From positions 1 through 64,000 of the forward strand of contig LSRY02000028.1 of the NCBI GenBank assembly GCA_001643675.2: a stretch of DNA of 64,000 nucleotides. Direction: 5' to 3'. The notes beneath the pieces were generated by a model. It was not told the origin of the DNA. It worked only from the letters and a program-made list of their open reading frames with translations, and did not search any database. The position numbers and the translations under genes were made by a program. This DNA is from Monocercomonoides exilis. Lineage: Eukaryota; Preaxostyla; Oxymonadida; Polymastigidae. Shown here one piece after another: positions 57,569 through 64,000 of this stretch; position 1 is the stretch's first letter, and every line of letters starts with the position of its first letter.

Positions 57569-57797
57569 TGCTATTTTTGAGAAATGTTATGGTTCAGAAA
57601 ACCATAAATTATATTTATTTCGAAAAAAAACTGAAAATATACCTAATAAAGTTCAAATTGAGCAGAAAAAAATGAATATTAGTGATGTGCAAAGTTATTT
57701 AATAATTATGAGACCATGTGCACAAGTTTCGTATTTTGTGCGGGTTTTTTCCCTAACTATAATCACTAACAATAAAAAATTTTTTTCCGATTCTTTC

Positions 57798-57945
57798 GGC
57801 ATAGGTCTGAATTGTACCATTTTGTTGAAGCCACAAAAAAATTTGAAATTTATTTATTATTAATTGTTATTATTTAATGAAACTCAAATCGATCGGAATG
57901 AAGCAAAATAATAATGTTGAAAAACTACATGAAAATTTAGTGATC
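57798..57945. repeat. Left 148-bp TIR
   Basis: Identical by eye to the reverse complement of 61153-61300. Confidence 0.92.
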
Positions 57946-58221
57946 GATACACCACAATAAAATTTAATTGTGATCTGTTCCACTATAAAATGATTTCTTT
58001 ATTTTTTAAGGTGTTTTTTCACTTCATTGCTTATTTTAAGTTTCATGTTTGAAAACATACGTTTTTAATTTTTATTATCAGATGAATTTTTGATTTTTAT
58101 TTTATAGATATTAGCTTATGAATGAATCTGTTGAAGTTGATCATTATTTCAATGTATCATATAAATGCATGTGAACAAGGAAGATCATTTCGTTCACTAG
58201 ACGAATTCGTTCACAGGGTGT

Positions 58222-59571
58222 GTGTGGAATGGAACAAAAACCACTGGGACAAGTGGATCTTATACAGATGGAGTTTCGAGTGGAGGTGCGATTAAAATGA
58301 ATGATCTGGCAGCTGGAACACTTTCAGTGAAATTTTGTTCGTTCAATGACTGCTATGCGCATTATGATGGTGGAGGAATTATGTGCTATTCAATCAATTC
58401 AATCAAGATTGAGAACAGCTCATTCAATGCATGTACTGCTCAAACAGATAATGGAGGAGGGATGTATGCCAGGTCTATTTCATCATGTGTCAGGATCAGT
58501 GGTTGTGAATTCCAGAAATGCAAAGCAAGTTATGATGGAGGAGGACTTTTTCTTAATTCTTTTCAGGTTTCTGGATCTTCGTGTATTGGAACGGAAAGTG
58601 GCAAAGGGGAAAGCGCTTGTGTGTTTGAGTGCTCATTCACTTCGTGTTCTCTTACAGGTTCAAGTGGCGGAGGGATGTATTGTGTTACTGTTCCTGAAAA
58701 ATTCAAAATGAGGAGCCTCCAATTTATTTCGTGCGACGCATCGTCATATGGAGGAGGATTGTGTTTTGCTCCAAGTCAATCAACAGCTCCAAGCAACAAT
58801 CTTTATTTTTATTTCTTCTTCTTCCACGATTGCAGATGCACAACCACTTCCACTCCATATGGCCATGATGTGTATTTTGAAGATGATAACAACCTCTTTT
58901 CGTCAAGCAATCCGTTCTATGAATCGTACACAACGAATAGCAATGAGAAGAGAGTGTGCTATGAATATTATAATGGAAGCAGTTGGAAATATCAGCATAC
59001 AGAAAAGAAGGAGTGGTTGAAGGAAGGGATGAAAGATAGATATGTTGGGGTGAGTGGAGATGATTCGAACAATCTGTGTGGAATGAGTGAGGCAGCGCCG
59101 TGCAAGACAGTGGGGCATGCAGTGGGGTCGAGCATGGCGCAGCTGAGCTCGACAATCACAGTGCTGGGTGGGAGGCATGTGAGTGAAGGAACAACGATCA
59201 GTGTTGGGGAAAAGATGATTTCTGTTATTGGGAGAGGGAAAGCGGTGAGTGTGATTGGGACGAGTGCGCTTTCGACTTCTTCGTCAACGCTGTTCAGCAT
59301 ATCTTCTGGTCAACTGGAGGTGGGGCATGTGGGGATCGATCACAACGCAACAAGAAGTCCATCGCCGAGTGTGTTTGTGGTGTCTGTGGGGAGCGGGACT
59401 CTTTCGCTGGAGGATGTGGTGATCGACTCTTCGACATCAGGAGGAAGTGGAATGACGAAGCGTGTGTTTGATGTGGTACTGATGCAGTTGAAGACGATTG
59501 ATGTTGAGATAAAAAAGCAATTTAACCGCATCTCCTCAAAGACTGAGTTGTCAACTCAAAGGGAACCGTAG
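58222..59571 (+). pseudogene. Captured fragment of a beta-helix surface protein
   Basis: The frame has no ATG at its start (first codon GTG) and aligns without gaps of note to the N-terminal third of the giant protein at 41661-50846 (roughly residues 365-780): shared blocks include SSGGAI, ACTAQ, GESACVF, CSFTSC, GGGMYC and QHTEKK. Similarity stops near 59510; the tail (KKQFNRISSKTELSTQREP) is unrelated. The signal peptide, most of the beta-helix, the TM and the pseudokinase are missing. Divergence is spread evenly and there is no internal stop, so it derives from a paralogue, not from the neighbouring gene, and was open until recently. It lies within the TIR pair 57798-61300. Confidence 0.85.
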
Positions 59572-59989
59572 TCAAAACCTGATCCTGGAGTTTGCTATTA
59601 CAAAAACGAAAAGTGCTTTTTTTTCTTTTAATTAATATTCTTTGCTCATTTATTGAACTTTTTTTTTTCATTTTTTAAAAAAAGAATACTTTTAAAATCA
59701 CAAAATGTAAGAATTAATGTTTTCTTCAAAAATGAACTTTCAAAAATTCGTAACAAGATCCAAAACAAGAACAAAACAAAACATTTATGTGAAAAATTCA
59801 TCAAACATGGAGCAAACATCAAGTGAATAAAAGAAAAAACGAACAAAAATGTGCAAGCCCAGAATGGTTTTGAATAAAAAAAAAACCAACAATTTGAATG
59901 AGAAAAACCCGAGAACACAGAGATTGAAATCTCTCAAAACATCACAAAACAATTTGCTGTGAATTTTCGAAGACAGACCCATCCCCTTT

Positions 59990-60600
59990 GTTCATAGCTC
60001 AATTCTTATGCCCCCTTTCCTTCTTCTTCCCTCTCTTCTTTCAACAAGATCCACACCCTCCATATGTTCTCCATCTCCCTCTTCTTTCCTCTCCCTTCCA
60101 ATAAAAAAAACTGCCCCTCGACCTCACTCAACAAACACATCTGCTCCATCAGCCATATGCTTATCCAGCATCCTTTCCTCCGCTTCATCCTCACTCCCCA
60201 ACAGCCTGCCACTCACCATCTTCTCTCATTTCTTCTGTCTGTTTTTCCCATCCTTTCTGCTCCAAAACACATCGTATCTGTCACCTCCTTCAACATTGCC
60301 AACAACATTGCCAAGCGTGTAATCATCAAACCTGCAAACGCTCCTCACCCCATTTCATTTTCCCATCGCAACATCTGCAATCCGCAATTCTGCTCCGTCA
60401 TCTTCTTCGCCCGACTTTCCATTAATACCAAGCTCAATAACCAAGCTCAAGAATTTTTGACTAACTTTTTCTAACACTCCGCGCCTTCCCATTCCTTCCT
60501 TCAGTCCCAGATTCGCTGCACATTCAAATCTCAGTCCATTTACTTTTATTCTATTCATCTTCCTTAAACACCTCTGAAAAAAAAACATCCAACTGCATAT
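59990..60600 (-). pseudogene. Decayed coding patch inside the TIR element
   Basis: Minus-strand frames read as protein but shift: about 60588-60360 gives FECAANLGLKEGMGRRGVLE and SLVIELGINGKSGEEDD; one frame over at about 60350-60230 gives FDDYTLGNVVGNVEGGDRYD; then another patch with RMLDKHMADGADVFVE. It is probably a second captured gene fragment. No family is recognised. Confidence 0.4.
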
Positions 60601-61152
60601 TTCTTCTTATTCCCATTTGTTTCCCTCATTTCGTTTGATCCATCAATCATTTTATATATTCCTTAATTCATTCTACTCATTCATGCTTCTCAAATCCTTT
60701 CCAAAACAGCGGTTCTTTCCTTTCCAACATTACCATCGCGTTCATGAACAAAGAAATGTAGGTTGCATTTAAAATCGAAACTTTTTTCGGAAGCCAAATG
60801 CAAAATAAATGTTTCAATATAGAAACAACAAAAATAATAATAGATTTTTTATAATCTTTAATATCAATAAAAATTTATAAATATACCATTAGATATGCAT
60901 TCATCAACTTGTATTTTGTATTTCTTCGTTTTTATTAACAAATTATAATGTTTAAGCGGATATATCGCGTATTTGCCGATTCAGAAAGAATAACGATTGA
61001 TAAGAATATATGACACTTGTCTTTCCATTTTAAGCACAATAAATTAAACCTTTTCTTCAAATATAGCATTGAAAAATCGTTTAAAACTCCACAAAGTCTT
61101 TAAATTGAACAATAAATATCTTGCCTTAAAAAAGAAAATATTATGGGACAGT

Positions 61153-61300
61153 GATCACTAAATTTTCATGTAGTTTTTCAACATTATTATTTTGCTTCAT
61201 TCCGATCGATTTGAGTTTCATTAAATAATAACAATTAATAATAAATAAATTTCAAATTTTTTTGTGGCTTCAACAAAATGGTACAATTCAGACCTATGCC
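61153..61300. repeat. Right 148-bp TIR
   Basis: Inverse of 57798-57945, followed directly by the 8-bp duplicate attctttc. Confidence 0.92.
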
Positions 61301-61952
61301 ATTCTTTCAATCTTGAATAAAAAATTTCAATTCAAAAAAATGTTTTGCGTATAAACTTAAAATAAAATTTGATTAAATAAAAAATGAGAAGTGGTATATA
61401 ATTACAAATATTTTTTTCTTATTACTCAGAAAAAATACTCAGACAGAGAAAATAATGAATATGGGACGAAATATTTTACATTGTGAATTTTGTTCCACAC
61501 AGTTCTTTCAAGATTTTTCTAAACTTTTTAATATTTCAACATTCAATATAACACAACGATGTCAGTTTTGTAATTATACGATTGCAAAAAAAGTTTGGAA
61601 CAAATTATAATATTATTCATAAATGAAAGAATTCTGTCACATATTTAAACATTTATTCATTGTTTTCATATGAAGCTTTGAGTTAACTTCGAGCTTGCAT
61701 TATGACATAGCTAATTGCTCTTTTAAGTGTCAAGTTAATAAAAAAATCTGATGAATAAGTTTTTTTATTTTTCCAACCTTTGATTTCAAAACGGATCGGA
61801 CATATTTTTATTCATGTTATTTTGCTTTCTTTAAATTGAGAAATGTTGAGTTATCGATTATTTCTTCATATTGAAACAATTATTTTTTTTTACGATGGAT
61901 AAAAAAAAATTCAATAACTTTATTTCTTCGAAAACAAAAAAGCAAACATAAT
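61301..61952. other. AT-rich spacer with a dispersed repeat
   Basis: About 61455-61605 resembles 40727-40880 in the same orientation. No gene. Confidence 0.45.
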
Positions 61953-63476
61953 TCATTTAATAAAAATCCCAAATATAAGCAACATAACGAAAATTGCAAG
62001 AAAGCATTTGATGATTAGTCCGCGGCGTGATGCAAATTTTCGCTTAGCCTTTTCAAGTGCAGATATTGAAGCATCCATGTTTTCAGTTGTCTCATCAAGA
62101 TTTGCATCAATTCTGATAAGTTCCCATTCGGATTTAGTGAATAAATAGAAACAATATAGGAAATTTTTAAATAAGTATTACTGTTACAAAAAATTTTTTT
62201 GATGCACACAATTGAAGACTTTCTCTCTGTTGAGTCAGAAGATGACCCAAATCCTGAAACATGGTGCTTATTTCACTCATGGCCCGGTGTACCATATTCA
62301 AAGACTATTTAAAAAAAAAAGATAATTAAGAAGAAATTCATTCATTTCTTCATTAATATAAAATCATTTGACATACAGCTGTTCTTTCATCATGTCTTCT
62401 CTCGGTAATCAGAGGAGCATAATTTTCATCTAACAGTCGCATTCAAACAAATAAATATTCATCAAAAATTAATATTTCACATTTGACTTGTATTCAAAAT
62501 TCCATTGTAAACAAACCAAGTCCATTATTGTTCCATTTTGCATCATCGTCCTCTGCCATGCTGCTGTTGAAACGCTGAGTGGGTATTTGTTTTTGATTTG
62601 AATGACGTGGTAAATTGAATGATGTGGATGCTGATGAAGTGACAGAAGAAGAAGAAGAAGAAGAAGAAGTGGAGGAGGAAAGGACAGGCGTTGGCTCATC
62701 AAATTCATCTTCAAACCTACGATGTTTTAAGTTCAAACAAATTGCAAGAGATTTATTATTATCAAAAAGAAATTTACCATACTGAATTTTGTGAGATCCT
62801 TCTTTGTGAAGCATACATAAGAAAATAAGCAATAAACTTAAAAATTTATTCAAAAATACTAAATTACATACTTCGTCTTGGAATAGCAACGTCTTCAGTT
62901 CCCATGAACAGATTTCGTCGTTCAGCCCTTTGTTGTAAGTACTTCAAAAAATAATAATAAACAAAAAAGAACAATAAAATTTGCATACTTCAGCGTGCTC
63001 CTTCAACTGTGATTGAAAAGCTCTTGTTAAATCTTGAGTTACACTTGCCAAATCCTCAACAATTGCTTTTGAATGATTCTGAAAAAAAAAATGAAAATAT
63101 GGTGAGTATTCTTGAATGACTCAATGCACACAATTGTGGAAGCATTCATTGATGCGTTGCTAAGAAGTTGATTGATTCGAGCTATTTCTCCAGAAATATC
63201 TTGCATGTCTGTCTGAAAGCTCGCAGAAAGAAGGTCGATTTGAGACTCATTTTCATCAAACAAATCTTTTCTTTTGGAAAGTTCATTAAGATGGGAAAGT
63301 TTTTTAAGGCACTGTGCTGTTTTTCCCTGAACAGTTTTTGCTCTCTGTAAAATCTGCATATATTTCGGATCAATTTTTCTGTTTTTCTTTTGCAATGAAA
63401 CGGACTTTCTCTGAGGAAGTGGTTTTTTGGCTTCATTTTCTTGCACAAGATCGAAAAAGCGTGAAGTGATATCCAT
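61953..63476 (-). CDS. Syntaxin-5-like Qa-SNARE
   Basis: Eight exons (63476-63132, 63078-62989, 62941-62872, 62801-62783, 62716-62517, 62429-62377, 62304-62210, 62112-61953) add up to 1032 nt, 343 residues. The start MDITSRFFDLV resembles the Sed5/syntaxin-5 N-peptide that binds Sly1. An Habc-like helical region (LFDENESQIDLLSASFQTDM; HSKAIVEDLASVTQDL) follows, then a Ser-rich linker, the SNARE motif from ITERRHDERTASLNMV with the central glutamine in TMFQDLGHLL, and IDANLDETTENMDASISALE. A C-terminal anchor (LIIKCFLAIFVMLLIFGIFI) ends the protein. Expected role: fusion at the early Golgi. One exon is only 19 nt. It faces SEM1 across 176 bp. Confidence 0.92.
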
Positions 63477-63652
63477 TAGATTTTCCAAATAGCGAAGCTG
63501 AAAAAATAAAGTAATTATTTATGGTTCTTCTTCATACTTTTTGTTTTGACTTTTATTGATATTAAATTATCATTTTTAAGTTGATAACAGAATAATTTTT
63601 GATTTTTCGTTATTCGATTAAAAATATCAAGGGCATTTTGATCAAGTGATAA
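63477..63652. promoter_or_regulatory. Shared promoter of syntaxin and SEM1
   Basis: 176 bp between divergent start codons, too short for independent large promoters. AT-rich, no motif recognised. Confidence 0.5.
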
Positions 63653-63925
63653 ATGTCGGAGAAACAAAAGGCACCAGAGACACAACGAACGCAACCTCAT
63701 CTTGTTTCTTTGGAAGATGACGATGAATTTGAAGAATTTGAGGGAGGTTTATTGATTATAAACATTTATATTGCTTTAGTTCGTGATTTTGATTTTTCAG
63801 ATTTTTCGGCTCCAACCGCTGACATAGACGCTGGAGAGTGGCAAGACGAATGGGACGAAGAAAATCCAGATGATGCATTTGCAATTCACATTCGCGAAGT
63901 TTCAGCTGCTCACAAGAAGTCGTGA
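63653..63925 (+). CDS. SEM1: 26S proteasome lid subunit SEM1/DSS1
   Basis: Exons 63653-63746 and 63801-63925 (54-nt intron, GTTTAT...CAG) encode 72 residues, the family's usual length (about 70). Two acidic-aromatic patches mark it: LEDDDEFEEFEGDF, then WQDEWDEENPDDAF, followed by a short C-terminal helix with a Lys tail. SEM1 is a disordered protein of the proteasome lid that also binds BRCA2-like and TREX-2 partners. The unspliced frame also stays open (90 codons) but breaks the family pattern, so splicing is preferred. Confidence 0.93.
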   Translation: MSEKQKAPETQRTQPHLVSLEDDDEFEEFEGGLLIINIYIALVRDFDFSDFSAPTADIDAGEWQDEWDEENPDDAFAIHIREVSAAHKKS

Positions 63926-64000
63926 TCACCTTCTCCACTTCAACATTTTTCTTTTGTGTTAAACTTCACTGCAATTTCTTCTTGATCTATCACTTCGAGA
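63926..64000. other. 3' flank of SEM1
   Basis: Only 75 bases to the window end; nothing recognised. Confidence 0.4.

Larger units (their letters stand above)
52096..57757. mobile_element. pogo/Tigger-like DNA transposon, 5.7 kb
   Basis: Ends with a perfect 16-bp inverted repeat, gttagggaaaaaaccc (52096-52111) and its inverse (57742-57757), each flanked by TA (52094-52095, 57758-57759), the target site of the Tc1/mariner superfamily. It contains one intact transposase gene (54350-57568, minus). The right TIR is about 175 bp upstream of the start codon. 2.2 kb between the stop and the left TIR (52112-54349) has no recognisable gene beyond short frames such as plus 52817-53029. That part could be a decayed second gene or another insertion. 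The short TIR means the left boundary is less certain than the right. Confidence 0.7.
57798..61300. mobile_element. 3.5-kb non-autonomous TIR element with captured gene fragment
   Basis: Perfect 148-bp inverted repeats, ggcataggtctgaattg at 57798-57945 and its inverse at 61153-61300. The same 8 bp, attctttc, lies directly outside each end (57790-57797 and 61301-61308), a target-site duplication. Inside are a fragment of a beta-helix gene (58222-59571, plus) and a decayed minus-strand coding patch (about 60600-59990), but no transposase. The structure matches Pack-type elements that carry host gene pieces. An 8-bp duplication is typical of hAT elements, but TIRs this long are not, so the superfamily stays open. 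Confidence 0.85.

Overview
The window looks like nuclear DNA of an AT-rich protist, most likely an oxymonad (Preaxostyla, relatives of Monocercomonoides and Blattamonas). Three things point there. Genes carry short spliceosomal introns (51-126 nt) with donors mostly of the form GT(T/A/G)TG. Proteins are very rich in Ser/Glu. The window also holds a giant secreted-to-membrane beta-helix protein ending in a degenerate kinase domain, a family I associate with oxymonads, plus two broken copies of it. Intact genes end in TAA or TGA, so the genetic code looks standard. The lineage is inference; no rRNA gene is present.

Layout. 1-420: broken 3' part of a beta-helix/pseudokinase gene. 421-2866: AT-rich, no gene. 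2867-9100: GC-richer stretch with coding patches, mostly on the minus strand, broken by frameshifts (including a membrane protein near 7300-8000). 9301-17702: long-TIR element (about 440 bp near-identical terminal inverted repeats) carrying two divergently transcribed, lesion-bearing genes. Gene A reads as N-terminal transposase region, then a ubiquitin-specific protease (USP) domain, then a DDE-type transposase core. Gene B reads as N-terminal region plus USP. This is the most unusual system in the window. 17703-22770: low-complexity coding patches and remnants. 23703-25022: foldback element with a MITE nested in one arm.

25871-40245 is a compact block of intact genes: a SPICE1-like coiled-coil protein, the tRNA m1A58 methyltransferase subunit TRM61, an SSXT/SS18-like protein, a Ser-rich NPF-motif protein, and an MFS sugar transporter. 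41661-50846 is the 3061-residue beta-helix/TM/pseudokinase gene, bracketed by a T51 and an A45 tract.

51333-61300 is again mobile: a MITE, a foldback, a pogo/Tigger-like transposon (16-bp TIRs, TA target sites, intact spliced DDE transposase containing a 27-bp minisatellite), and a 3.5-kb element with perfect 148-bp TIRs and an 8-bp target-site duplication that carries a fragment of a beta-helix gene. 61953-63925: divergent pair of housekeeping genes, a syntaxin-5-like Qa-SNARE (8 exons) and SEM1/DSS1 (2 exons).

The intact genes cover tRNA modification, transcription, Golgi trafficking, the proteasome, nutrient uptake and the cell surface. They do not form a pathway. The coherent genetic systems here are the transposons.
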